Part shown: piece after piece, positions 28,579-36,525 of the stretch
How positions within the stretch are numbered: the stretch's first letter is position 1
Layout: each line of letters starts with the position of its first letter
Source: Pseudonocardia endophytica
Lineage (GTDB): Bacteria > Actinomycetota > Actinomycetes > Mycobacteriales > Pseudonocardiaceae
DNA: 64,000 nucleotides
Assembly: GCF_004339565.1 (NCBI RefSeq)
Contig: NZ_SMFZ01000001.1
Coordinates: 186,001-250,000 of the forward strand
Reading direction: 5' to 3'
Made by a program: the position numbers and the translations under genes
Notes under the pieces: generated by a model
Database searches by the model: none
Told to the model about the DNA's origin: nothing
What the model saw: the letters and a program-made list of their open reading frames with translations, nothing else

Positions 28579-29399
28579 GCCACCCCGATCCGCAGCCCGG
28601 CGAGCAGGCACGCCCCGGAGCTCGCCCCGATCGCGCTCAACCGGCTCTCCGCCCGTTCGTCCGCGCGTCCCGCGGCGAGCGAGACCAGGACGTCGTGGGC
28701 CGGGGCGAGGCTGTGACCGCGCGCGGCCCAGTGCAGGAACGCCGCCGCCGCTCCGGTCGTCCGGACACCGGCAACCGCTGCGTCCAGCCGGGCCTCCGCC
28801 GCCGTCCCCCACCGTGCCCGCGCGACGAGGACGATCCCGGCCAGCAGGTCGTCGCCCGCCGGGGTGAGCCCGGGCCCCCGACCCCCGAGCAACCCGGCCA
28901 GCTCCTCGACCGCCCCGCGCCGTGTCGCGACGTGAACGGGCCCCGGATCGGCCGGAACGTCCCCCGGGATCGCCGTCTCCCACGGCCGGGGCGTTGCCGC
29001 TACCGCCGGTCCGTCCGGACCGACACCGTCCGGTCGAGCCACGTGACCGGCGCTGTCGCGCGACCACGACGCCGGAAGCGCGCCCTGCCACGTCGGCACG
29101 TCGCAGCGCACGGCCCAGGTCCGCGCCGCGATCCGGCTCCCGTCGCAGGCCACCCGCTCCCCCGCGACCGCGGGCGGCAGCGGTCCGGAGCAAAGGTGCA
29201 GCGGACCGGGTTCGACGTCCGCCGACACGAGCGCGACCAACGCCCCGTCCAGCTCGAGGTAGACGGCCTTGCGGTGCACCGACTCCACGTGTCCCCGAGC
29301 CCCGGCCCGCGCCGCCTCACGCACCGCCACACCGCGAACCGCCGCACCCCGGATCGGCTGCGCTACCCCGCCCGCCCCGCTCACGGCCCGGCCCGCCAT
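28521..29399 (-). CDS. DUF2877 protein, AllH/YlbF-like
   Basis: Up to 292 residues; the start is uncertain because ATG 29399 has no clear ribosome binding site and the first 35 residues are low-complexity. RGHVESVHRKAVYLEL, then LLGGRGPGLTPAGDDLLAGI and RLSAIGASSGACLLAGL are the DUF2877 pattern. In E. coli the DUF2877 protein YlbF is AllH, a component of oxamate carbamoyltransferase with FdrA and YlbE. It lies 168 bases downstream of the AllG-like gene across a pair of palindromic repeats. The 58-base convergent overlap with the XRE gene is unusually long. Confidence 0.75.
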   Translation of the reverse strand: MAGRAVSGAGGVAQPIRGAAVRGVAVREAARAGARGHVESVHRKAVYLELDGALVALVSADVEPGPLHLCSGPLPPAVAGERVACDGSRIAARTWAVRCDVPTWQGALPASWSRDSAGHVARPDGVGPDGPAVAATPRPWETAIPGDVPADPGPVHVATRRGAVEELAGLLGGRGPGLTPAGDDLLAGIVLVARARWGTAAEARLDAAVAGVRTTGAAAAFLHWAARGHSLAPAHDVLVSLAAGRADERAESRLSAIGASSGACLLAGLRIGVAQLPRLDTRSTRAGSDVAL

Positions 29400-29418
29400 C
29401 GGGCTCGGCCGCCGAACC

Positions 29419-29524
29419 GAGTGGCGTGTTCGGGCGGTCCGGACGACCGGAACCCGCCACTCGATCCCGTCGAACCGGTCGAGTGGTGGGTTCGGGCTGG
29501 CCCGACCGCCGGAACGTCACACTC
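29419..29524. repeat. Two 44-bp palindromic repeats between AllH-like and AllG-like genes
   Basis: Unit A at 29419-29462 and unit B at 29481-29524 both begin GAGTGG and end ACTC. Each folds back on itself (GAGTGGCG ... CGCCACTC in unit A, about 18 of 22 positions paired; unit B is more diverged). The period is 62 bases, with 18 bases between units. Not related to the 64-bp repeat at 39.7 kb. May act as an mRNA processing or attenuation structure between the two genes, or be a REP-like element. Confidence 0.6.
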
Positions 29525-29566
29525 GACGCCCGGGATCCGCCGGCGGACACGGTCGCGCGGCATCGC

Positions 29567-30985
29567 TCAGCCTCGGGCCAGGTCCTTCAGCGCCTCGGCG
29601 AAGCAGGCGATCGGGGCCGTGGCGACGCCCGCCCCGACCTGGCCGGTGCCGCCGTGGGCCGCGAGGATGCCCGTCGTCACCTTCGGCGTGACACCCGACT
29701 CGACGACCCGACGAAGATCGACTCCCACCGGGGTGCCGGTGAACCCCATGGCGGGCAACAGGAACCGGCTCGACGTCCCGGCGCAGATCCGCCGGAAGCC
29801 CTCCGTCGCGGCTGCCGCGTCGGCCATCGTGCCACCCAGGAACGCGGCCACCGACGGCGAGTTGCCCGCCGCGGGCCCGCCCAGACCGGTCAGTTCCAGC
29901 ACGGCGCTGTCGCCGATGTCCGGGGCGGCGTCGTCCGGGCCGTAGCCCGAGTAGTAGAGCGCCTCCCCCACCGGCGGCGCGTCCGTGACGTACCACCGCT
30001 CCGATCCGGACAGCCGGATGCCGAACGTGGTCCCGTTGCGCGCCATCGTCGTCACGATCGACGAGCCGGTCACCTCGCCCGCCCATGCGGTGAGCGAGCG
30101 GGACGCCGCCATCGCGAGCGTCAGGTAGAACAGGTGGTTCCCGCCGAGGAAGCGGGCGAACGGCTCGCGCTGGTCGTCGGGCAGCACGGCGATGTGCGGC
30201 AGCCAGGTGCGGGTGATCAGGTTCGTCGCGGCCTGGGTGCGCATGTGCAGGTCGTCGCCCATCGCGACGCCCTGCGCGGCCATGCCCATCACGTCCAGCG
30301 GCCCGGCCGCCTCCAGGATCCGGGCGATCGCGGGCCCGGCCACGTCGCGCAGCAGCCGCAGGCGCTCGACGGCGGCGTCGGTGTCCCGGCCGAACCAGGC
30401 CGTCTCGCCGGGGCCCTGGTTGATCGGCGCGAACGCCCGCCACGTCCCGGAGCCGTCGCCGGTGTGCTCCACGACCAGCACCGGAGCGGTGGGGCCGATC
30501 GCCGTCGCCATCGGCACCACCGTGTCGTGGTGGTTCGCCGGCTCCAGCGCGACGTCGCCCGCGGCCAGCATCGCGTCCGCGGCCGCGACGTCCGGTGCCC
30601 ACCCCTCCGCGACGGCGGCGGCACGCATCGAGCGGCGCAGCGGGTCGCACACCCGGTCGTAGGTGATCGCCGGACCGCAGTGCAGCAGCGTCCGGTCCGC
30701 CATCCCTGGCACGACGTCGGACGCGGGCGCGACCGTCACCAGCGACGGCACACCGGTGTCCAGCCGCCGCACGACCTCGGCGTTCGCCGCGTCGATCTCG
30801 GCCGACCGCCTGCCGTACAGCGTGGTCAGCGCCCGGACGAGCTCCGGGTCGCCGCCGGCGGGCGGCCGCCAGTCCACGTGCACGACGGGCACGTCCTGGT
30901 CGCGCAGCGCGTCGGCGAACATCGGCAGCCCGACGTTGACGACCTCGACCTCCCGCGGCAGCGACGTGACCGGGGCAGTGCTCAT
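29567..30985 (-). CDS. DUF1116 protein, AllG/YlbE-like
   Basis: 472 residues. VVNVGLPMFADALRDQ, VHVDWRPPAGG, LHCGPAITYDRVCDPLRRSM, FAPINQGPG, DVMGMAAQGVAMGDDLHMR, FLGGNHLFYLTLAMAASRS and GFTGTPVGVDLRRV match DUF1116 (YlbE/YahG). YlbE is AllG of the E. coli oxamate carbamoyltransferase. ATG 30985 overlaps the lyase gene stop (ATGA) and follows AGGAGG. It therefore sits at the 3' end of the CoM-like operon, physically joining the two systems. Confidence 0.85.
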   Translation of the reverse strand: MSTAPVTSLPREVEVVNVGLPMFADALRDQDVPVVHVDWRPPAGGDPELVRALTTLYGRRSAEIDAANAEVVRRLDTGVPSLVTVAPASDVVPGMADRTLLHCGPAITYDRVCDPLRRSMRAAAVAEGWAPDVAAADAMLAAGDVALEPANHHDTVVPMATAIGPTAPVLVVEHTGDGSGTWRAFAPINQGPGETAWFGRDTDAAVERLRLLRDVAGPAIARILEAAGPLDVMGMAAQGVAMGDDLHMRTQAATNLITRTWLPHIAVLPDDQREPFARFLGGNHLFYLTLAMAASRSLTAWAGEVTGSSIVTTMARNGTTFGIRLSGSERWYVTDAPPVGEALYYSGYGPDDAAPDIGDSAVLELTGLGGPAAGNSPSVAAFLGGTMADAAAATEGFRRICAGTSSRFLLPAMGFTGTPVGVDLRRVVESGVTPKVTTGILAAHGGTGQVGAGVATAPIACFAEALKDLARG

Positions 30986-32454
30986 GTCTCCTCCTGGGGG
31001 AATGCGACGGCGCGGGCCGCGGCGAGCAGGCGTTCGTCGGCGGCCGAGAACGCCTCTAGCCGCTGGCGCGCGGTGGTGGCGAGCGTGGCGGCCTGCTCCT
31101 CGGTGAGGGAGGCCATCCGCGTGACCTCCTGCGGGGCGGCCCCGCCGCGGGCGTCGCGGGACAGCACGATCGCCCACGGGTCGAGCAGGGCCGACAGGTC
31201 GTGCCCGGTCGTCCCGAGCGGGCGGCCGAGATGCTCGACGGCGGCCGCGTCGACCATCTCGCCGGTGATCGCGGCGCCCGGAATCCGTTCCCGGCTCGCC
31301 GCCCGCACCACCTTCCCGACGATCAGGTAGGCGGTGCGGTAGTCGATGTCGCAGGTCTGCACGAGGTGTTCGGCCAGGTCGGTCGCCTGGCTGTAGCCAC
31401 GACGGACCTCCTCGGCCATCCGGTCGCGGTTCACCCGCAGCGTGCCGACGACACCGGTGGCCAGCTTCGTGATCCGCAACGCGAGATCGAGGGCGCGAGG
31501 CACCTCGCCGTAGGCGTAGATCAGGTTGTCGCTGCGCGCGGACGGGCTCTTGGACACCGCGAGGAACCCGCTGATCCGTCCGATCAGGACACCGCAGGCG
31601 CCGCGGATGATCGACAACGAGTACGGGTTCCGCTTCTGCGGCATGAGAACGCTGGCGCGCGTGAACCCGTCGGCCAGATCCACGAAGTCGAACTCGGCCG
31701 ACGACCAGATCTCCAGGTCCTCGGCCAGCTTGGACAGTGTGGACACGAGGCTGGCGGCCGTCGCGAGGACGTGCACGAACCCGTCGACCTGCCACATGGC
31801 GTCGCGGGTGTGCTCGATGACGCCGGAGAAGCCGAGCGTGTCGGAGATGCCCTGGCGGTCGTCGAGCAGGCGGGTGCCGTTCACGCAGCCCGCGCCGCCG
31901 GGCGAGCAGTCCACCTCGTCCAGCTCGTCGACCAGCCGGCGCGCGTCGCGCAGGACCGGGTAGACGAAGGACAGCAGGTAGTGCCCGAACGTCGACGGCT
32001 GGGCCTGCTGCAGGTAGGTCTGGTCCGGCATGACGGTCTGCACGTGCTCGACGGACCGCTCGGTGGCCACCGACGCGAACCGCGCGGCCTCCGCGGCGAG
32101 CTCGGCGATCTGTTGCCGCACATGGAGACGCAGCGCGATCCGCACGGCCTCGCGCCGCGGGCGACCGGCGTGCAGCCAGCCGGCGACGTCGCCGATGCGG
32201 GACACGAAGTGCGCCTCGCGGGAGTTGTACGGCTCGCCGAGCGCGGGGTCGTACGGGAACTGGTCCGCCGGCGTCGCGTCCGCCTCCAGCAGCAGCCGCA
32301 TCAGCTCCCGTTCGGCGTCCGGCGGCACCAGCCCGCGCCGGGCCAGGTCCAGCACGTGTGCCATGTCGGCCAGGTTCAGGCCGCGGTGCAGGAACGGCGC
32401 GTCCGCGTTCTCCAGATGGAACCCGGACTCGATCAGCTCCGGGGCTGCGCTCAT
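30982..32454 (-). CDS. Argininosuccinate lyase-like enzyme of the aspartase/fumarase superfamily
   Basis: 490 residues. The superfamily signature VLMPQKRNP lies at 269-277 and YLQQAQPSTFGHYLLSF at about 147-163; EPYNSREAHF carries substrate-binding residues. Not a housekeeping argininosuccinate lyase: the usual GSSIMPQKKNP is altered to ASVLMPQKRNP and there is no argG/argJ context. Bacterial coenzyme M operons (xcb genes of Xanthobacter autotrophicus Py2) contain two divergent superfamily members, one eliminating phosphate from phosphosulfolactate. Coupled by 4-base overlaps to the PLP enzyme upstream and the AllG-like gene downstream. Confidence 0.85.
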   Translation of the reverse strand: MSAAPELIESGFHLENADAPFLHRGLNLADMAHVLDLARRGLVPPDAERELMRLLLEADATPADQFPYDPALGEPYNSREAHFVSRIGDVAGWLHAGRPRREAVRIALRLHVRQQIAELAAEAARFASVATERSVEHVQTVMPDQTYLQQAQPSTFGHYLLSFVYPVLRDARRLVDELDEVDCSPGGAGCVNGTRLLDDRQGISDTLGFSGVIEHTRDAMWQVDGFVHVLATAASLVSTLSKLAEDLEIWSSAEFDFVDLADGFTRASVLMPQKRNPYSLSIIRGACGVLIGRISGFLAVSKSPSARSDNLIYAYGEVPRALDLALRITKLATGVVGTLRVNRDRMAEEVRRGYSQATDLAEHLVQTCDIDYRTAYLIVGKVVRAASRERIPGAAITGEMVDAAAVEHLGRPLGTTGHDLSALLDPWAIVLSRDARGGAAPQEVTRMASLTEEQAATLATTARQRLEAFSAADERLLAAARAVAFPQEET

Positions 32455-33467
32455 CGACGTGCTCCTTCGGGGTCGGCCGGACCGGCGGGCGCGGGGATCC
32501 GCACCGGCTCCGGCACGAGGTGGGCGAGCGCCGACGAGACGCCGCCGGTGTGCCAGTACAGGACCGGCCCCGGCTCGCCGCCGCGCAGGCGGTCCAGCGC
32601 GACGGCGAACGCCTTGGCGCCGTACGTGTCGTCGAGCAGCAGGCCCTCGGTGTGCAGCGCGAACTCGGCCGCCGCCCGGTCCCGCGCGGACGCGACGCCG
32701 AATCCCGGCCCGCGCGCGTCGACGATCTCGAGTCGCGACGCGTCCGGTTCCGGTGTCCCGCACAGCTCGGCGCATCCGTCGGCTAGCGAGCGGACCGTCG
32801 CCTCGATCTCGTCGCGCGGCCTGGAGACCGACACCGCGAGCAGCCGCCAGCCCGCCGCGACGGCGGCCGCCCCGGCCAGCAGGCCGGCCGCGCTGCCACC
32901 CGAGCCGACGGCGATCACGACGAGCGCGGGCTCCGGCAACCGGCCCGTCGCGACCTGGTCGGTCAGCTCGGAGACGGCGCGCGCGAACCCGACGGCACCG
33001 AGCGCCGTCGAACCGCCGCGGGGCAGCGCCACCGGGTGCCTGCCGTCCGCCCGCAGCTGCGCCGCCCGCTCCTCGACGGCGGCGTCGACCAGATCGCGTC
33101 GCCCCTCGCCCGACGCGACGATCCGCGCACCGGCGGCGCGGGCCAGCGCGATGTTCGGGCTCGTTGCCGCGCACTCGGCGGTCGCGACGACGAGCTCGCA
33201 GTCCATCCCGGCCACCCGTGCAGCCAGCGCCGCCGCGGCGACGAAGTTCGAGTCCGGCCCGCCGCCGGTGACCAGCACGTCGCAGCCGCGGGCGACGGCG
33301 TCGCCGACCAGGAACTCCAGTGCACGGGCCTTGTTGCCAGCCACGCCGAATCCGGTCAGGTCGTCGCGCTTGATCCACAACGGCGCGCAGCCGAGCGCCG
33401 CGCGCACACCCCGCGCCTCGGCGACCGGTGTCGGCAGCAGGGCGAGCCGGGTCCGTGTGAGGCTCAC
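32451..33467 (-). CDS. PLP enzyme of the D-cysteine desulfhydrase/ACC deaminase family
   Basis: 338 residues. LLPTPVAEARGVRAALG, LWIKRDDLTGFGVAGNKARALEFL (PLP Lys46), VTGGGPDSNFV, PRGGSTALGAVGFARA and LDDTYGAKAF are the family pattern. Members act on D-cysteine, L-cysteate or aminocyclopropane carboxylate. In the bacterial CoM pathway a PLP enzyme of this type performs the thiolation step, so a C-S bond role is plausible here (inference from context). GTG 33467 overlaps the upstream lyase stop and its own stop overlaps the next lyase start. Confidence 0.85.
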   Translation of the reverse strand: MSLTRTRLALLPTPVAEARGVRAALGCAPLWIKRDDLTGFGVAGNKARALEFLVGDAVARGCDVLVTGGGPDSNFVAAAALAARVAGMDCELVVATAECAATSPNIALARAAGARIVASGEGRRDLVDAAVEERAAQLRADGRHPVALPRGGSTALGAVGFARAVSELTDQVATGRLPEPALVVIAVGSGGSAAGLLAGAAAVAAGWRLLAVSVSRPRDEIEATVRSLADGCAELCGTPEPDASRLEIVDARGPGFGVASARDRAAAEFALHTEGLLLDDTYGAKAFAVALDRLRGGEPGPVLYWHTGGVSSALAHLVPEPVRIPAPAGPADPEGARR

Positions 33468-34825
33468 GGGCCGGGCTCCGTGGAACGGGCCGAGGCCGCG
33501 CGCGCGAGCACGTCGTCGACCATCGCGGCCGCCACCCGCACCGGTGACCGTCCCGCCCACTCCCGGACCTCGTCGTCGGTGGCCACCCCGCGTGCCACCA
33601 GCTGTCCGGCCGCATCGGACCCGCCGTGGACCGACGGAGCGAGCACGTCGTGCATCAGCTCCTGTGCCGCGTTCCGGCCGAGCCGAGCGGTCAGGGCGGC
33701 GAGCAGGCGTTCCGAGCCGAGGTCGCCGTGCCGGTCGAGGTTGGCGCGCATGGCATCCGGGTGCACCTCCAGCCCGTCGACGAGCGTGCGCGCCACCGAC
33801 AGCGCCGTCCCGGTCAGCAGGCACACCTCGGGCAGCGCGACCCACTCCGCCTTCCAGCCACGCCCGTCGCGTTCGTGCAGCGCCACCATGCCCTCCAGCA
33901 GCACACCGGACGACGAACGGGCGAGCCGGGCGAGCGTGTCCAGGTGCTCGCCGGCCTCCGGGTTGCGCTTGTGCGGCATGGTGATGCTGCCGACGGCGGC
34001 CGGGCTCGTCGGCTCGGACAGCTCGCCGATCTCCGGGCGCTGCAGCTCGACGACCTCGCCGCCGATCCGCGCGAGCGATCCGGCGACGGCGGCCAGCACG
34101 AACCCGAACTCGGCCACCCGGTCCCGGCTGGTCAGCCACGACATGCCCGGATCACCGAGCCCCAGCTCGTCGCAGAACGCCGTCCGGAGCGTGAGGGGGT
34201 CGGTGATCCCGTCGTGGAACGCCAGCGCCCCGACCGCACCCGCCAGCTGCCCGACGCTCCAGCGCGGCTCCCCGGAGCGGAGCCGGTCGAGGTGGCGACG
34301 TAGCTCGTCGGCCCAGGACGCCGCCTTGAACCCGAACGTCACCGGCGCGCCGGGCTGCCCGTGCGTTCGTCCGGCCATCGGCGTGTCCCGGTGGGTCCGC
34401 GCCAGCGCCAGCACGGACTCCTCGAGGGCGCACAGATCGGCGCGGACCTGCGCTCCGACGTCGTGCATCACGAGGCCGAACCAGGTGTCGGTGACGTCCT
34501 GCACGGTCGCACCGACGTAGACGTGCTCGCGCGCGGACTCCGGCAGTACGGCCCGCAGCCCGCGGATCAGCCCGAGCGTGGAGTGCGACGTCAGCCGTGT
34601 CTGCTCCGCGACGAACTCCAGGTCCAGGTTCTCGACGCGGGCGTGGTCGGTGATCGCCGACGCGGCGGCGGTCGGGACGATCCCGGCCCGCGCCTGCACC
34701 CGCGCCAGCGCGGCGATCACGTCGAGCCAGCGCTGCCAGCGGGCGCGCTCGTCGAATATCGCCTCCATCGCGGGCGTCGACCACAGGTGCGCGTAGACCG
34801 GGGAGTCGGTCAGGCGGGTGACCAC
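33464..34825 (-). CDS. Adenylosuccinate lyase/3-carboxymuconate cycloisomerase-like enzyme
   Basis: 453 residues. The aspartase/fumarase signature GSITMPHKRNP is at 279-289, with TSHSTLGLIRGL (about 79-90), YVGATVQDVTDTW and MAGRTHGQPGAPVTFGFK. This is the PurB/PcaB branch, but purine or protocatechuate genes are absent. It is the second superfamily member of the CoM-like operon. GTG 34825 is chosen: AAGGAGG lies ten bases upstream and it begins inside the 3' end of the preceding gene (16-base overlap). Exact substrate unassigned. Confidence 0.85.
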   Translation of the reverse strand: MVTRLTDSPVYAHLWSTPAMEAIFDERARWQRWLDVIAALARVQARAGIVPTAAASAITDHARVENLDLEFVAEQTRLTSHSTLGLIRGLRAVLPESAREHVYVGATVQDVTDTWFGLVMHDVGAQVRADLCALEESVLALARTHRDTPMAGRTHGQPGAPVTFGFKAASWADELRRHLDRLRSGEPRWSVGQLAGAVGALAFHDGITDPLTLRTAFCDELGLGDPGMSWLTSRDRVAEFGFVLAAVAGSLARIGGEVVELQRPEIGELSEPTSPAAVGSITMPHKRNPEAGEHLDTLARLARSSSGVLLEGMVALHERDGRGWKAEWVALPEVCLLTGTALSVARTLVDGLEVHPDAMRANLDRHGDLGSERLLAALTARLGRNAAQELMHDVLAPSVHGGSDAAGQLVARGVATDDEVREWAGRSPVRVAAAMVDDVLARAASARSTEPGP

Positions 34826-35724
34826 GTCGGATACGCCTCCTTCACCAGCAGGTCGAGCGCGTCCCGGACGACCTCCAGCGACGACCCCCACGGCACGGCC
34901 ACCCACGGTGCGCCGGCCTCGACGCCGTGCGTCAGCTCCTCCTGCTGCAGGCAGCACTTCGTCAGCAGCGGCCCGGAGGCGGGCGACGTGCGCGGGCAGA
35001 GGTCCACCCGGGGCGCGTCGGTGCCGTAGAACGCGTGGTGGATCTGTCGCGACCGTTCGCAACCCAGCTGTGTCCAGTCCGCACGGTCCGGATGCTCGTC
35101 CAGATACGACAGCCGCGCGCCCGGGATCTCCGCCCCGCCCCCGCGGCACGGCAGCAGGTAGTGCTCGGCCGGGTGCCGGGCGGCGAGCCCGGGCAGGTCG
35201 ACGACCTCGGGCTCCAGCCGGATCGGCGGCCACGACTCGGTCACCGCGATCATCCGGCGCGCCTGGTCGATCAGCTTCGCCGGGTGCGGCGGAACCACCT
35301 CGCGGACGGTGATCGCCAGCGGGCGCGGGTCGAGGATGAAGTTGACGTGCTCGTAGCGCCCCTGCACGACGACGGCGCGCGCACCCGGCGCGTGCTCGCC
35401 GGCCGCGCGGGCGAGGTCGGACGGGATGGCCGTGTCGCACTCCGGGTCGTGGACGAGCGCGCACTCGTCGGGGCCCGCCAGCAGCCGCACGCCCGTGATC
35501 GGCGCGAACAGCGCGTCCGGCTCGTCCCGGTCCACCCCGACCAGCGCGACCGACCCGTCGCCCGGCAACACCGCGACGAACCGGGTCTTCCAGTACGCGT
35601 CGCGGCCGAGGAAGTGCGCGCGCAGCGACACCTCGTCGAGTCCGGTGGCGACGCGGGCGACCGACACGCCGCGATACCGCCCGGGGACGACGTTCGGGCC
35701 CGTCGTCGTCGCGCTCACGGGCAC
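34810..35724 (-). CDS. Cys-rich unknown protein of the CoM-like operon
   Basis: 304 residues, not recognised as a named domain. It has cysteines in ALVHDPECD, YLLPCRGGG, QLGCERS, VDLCPRTSP and KCCLQQEEL, several of which could bind a metal or Fe-S cluster. GRYEHVNFILDPRP and PHPAKLIDQARRMI are well-formed core segments. The gene overlaps the ComA-like gene by ten bases and the lyase by 16. The five-step bacterial CoM pathway includes decarboxylation and reduction steps, and this protein could carry one of them (inference from position and cysteines only). Confidence 0.65.
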   Translation of the reverse strand: MPVSATTTGPNVVPGRYRGVSVARVATGLDEVSLRAHFLGRDAYWKTRFVAVLPGDGSVALVGVDRDEPDALFAPITGVRLLAGPDECALVHDPECDTAIPSDLARAAGEHAPGARAVVVQGRYEHVNFILDPRPLAITVREVVPPHPAKLIDQARRMIAVTESWPPIRLEPEVVDLPGLAARHPAEHYLLPCRGGGAEIPGARLSYLDEHPDRADWTQLGCERSRQIHHAFYGTDAPRVDLCPRTSPASGPLLTKCCLQQEELTHGVEAGAPWVAVPWGSSLEVVRDALDLLVKEAYPTWSPA

Positions 35725-36485
35725 GTCCCCACGGGGCAGACGGCCGTGTCCGAGCGCAGCCCGAGCCGCAGCGTCTCCACCCCGAGCAGGTCACCGGTCG
35801 CGATGTTGCCGAGGTTCACGTCCGGACCGAACCGCCGCACCAGCCAGGCCTGCTGGGCCGTGCGCGGGGCCTCGAACACGACACGATCGACCCCGATGCC
35901 CTCCACCAGGGCCTCGACGACCGCGTCGCGCGGCCGGCCGTGCGTGTCGTAGATCCCGACGGTGCCGCTCGCCCGCCCCTCCGCGACGACGAGTGCCGCA
36001 CCGGCGTCCCGGTCCGCCACGGCCTCGTCGCGCCAGGCGCCGGGGTCGGGCAGGTCGTCCGGGTCCTTCGTGCCGACCTCGGTGAGCACCGTGAACTGCC
36101 TGCTCGCGCGACGCACGAGGTCGCGCTTGTCGTCCGCTCCGATCGGCATCGTGCCCCGCGAGACCTCGACGTGTGTGAACCCGGCGCCCGCGGCCCAGTC
36201 CAGGCACGCGTCCACAACGCCCTGGCTCCACGCGATCTCCAGCATCGTGCCGCCCAGGCAGGTCGCGACGTGATGGCGACGCAGCACGGCCAGCTTCTCG
36301 ACGACGGCGGCGTCCACATAGGCCGTCCCCCACCCGGTCTTCCAGATGTCGACGTACGGACCGGACCCGGCCAGCACGTCCGCCGCGCCGGCCGCCGTCA
36401 CGCCGGTGTCGAGGACGTGGGTGAGGCCCCGGTCGCGCGGCTTGGACGCGCGTTCCGGCACGGACAGGAAGTTCGGCATGGCCAC
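35715..36485 (-). CDS. Phosphosulfolactate synthase (ComA)-like protein
   Basis: 256 residues. DIWKTGWGTAYVD, TCLGGTMLEIAW, GFTHVEVSRGTMPIG, TVLTEVGTKD and the signature VVFEAPRTAQQAWL followed by FGPDVNLGNI match the ComA family, which adds sulfite to phosphoenolpyruvate as the first step of coenzyme M synthesis. First gene of the five-gene overlapping operon. GTG 36485 is preferred over ATG 36479; TAAGGT six bases before GTG could be a -10 of a leaderless transcript or AAGGTGA a ribosome binding site. Relatives outside CoM producers exist, so family context is needed for function. Confidence 0.85.
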   Translation of the reverse strand: MAMPNFLSVPERASKPRDRGLTHVLDTGVTAAGAADVLAGSGPYVDIWKTGWGTAYVDAAVVEKLAVLRRHHVATCLGGTMLEIAWSQGVVDACLDWAAGAGFTHVEVSRGTMPIGADDKRDLVRRASRQFTVLTEVGTKDPDDLPDPGAWRDEAVADRDAGAALVVAEGRASGTVGIYDTHGRPRDAVVEALVEGIGVDRVVFEAPRTAQQAWLVRRFGPDVNLGNIATGDLLGVETLRLGLRSDTAVCPVGTCP

Positions 36486-36488
36486 GCG

Positions 36489-36525
36489 TTCACCTTAGGT
36501 CAGATAGTGGATGAAGAACTACTAT
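36489..36525. promoter_or_regulatory. Divergent control region with shared motif copy 2 and an inverted repeat
   Basis: TTCACCTTAGG (36489-36499) is the same 11-mer as at 19209-19219. It is followed by an inverted repeat ATAGTGG-N8-CTACTAT (36504-36525, one mismatch) that runs into the ATG of the AIR synthase-like gene. The spacer between the divergent genes is only 38-47 bases, so both promoters must overlap here. Confidence 0.45.
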
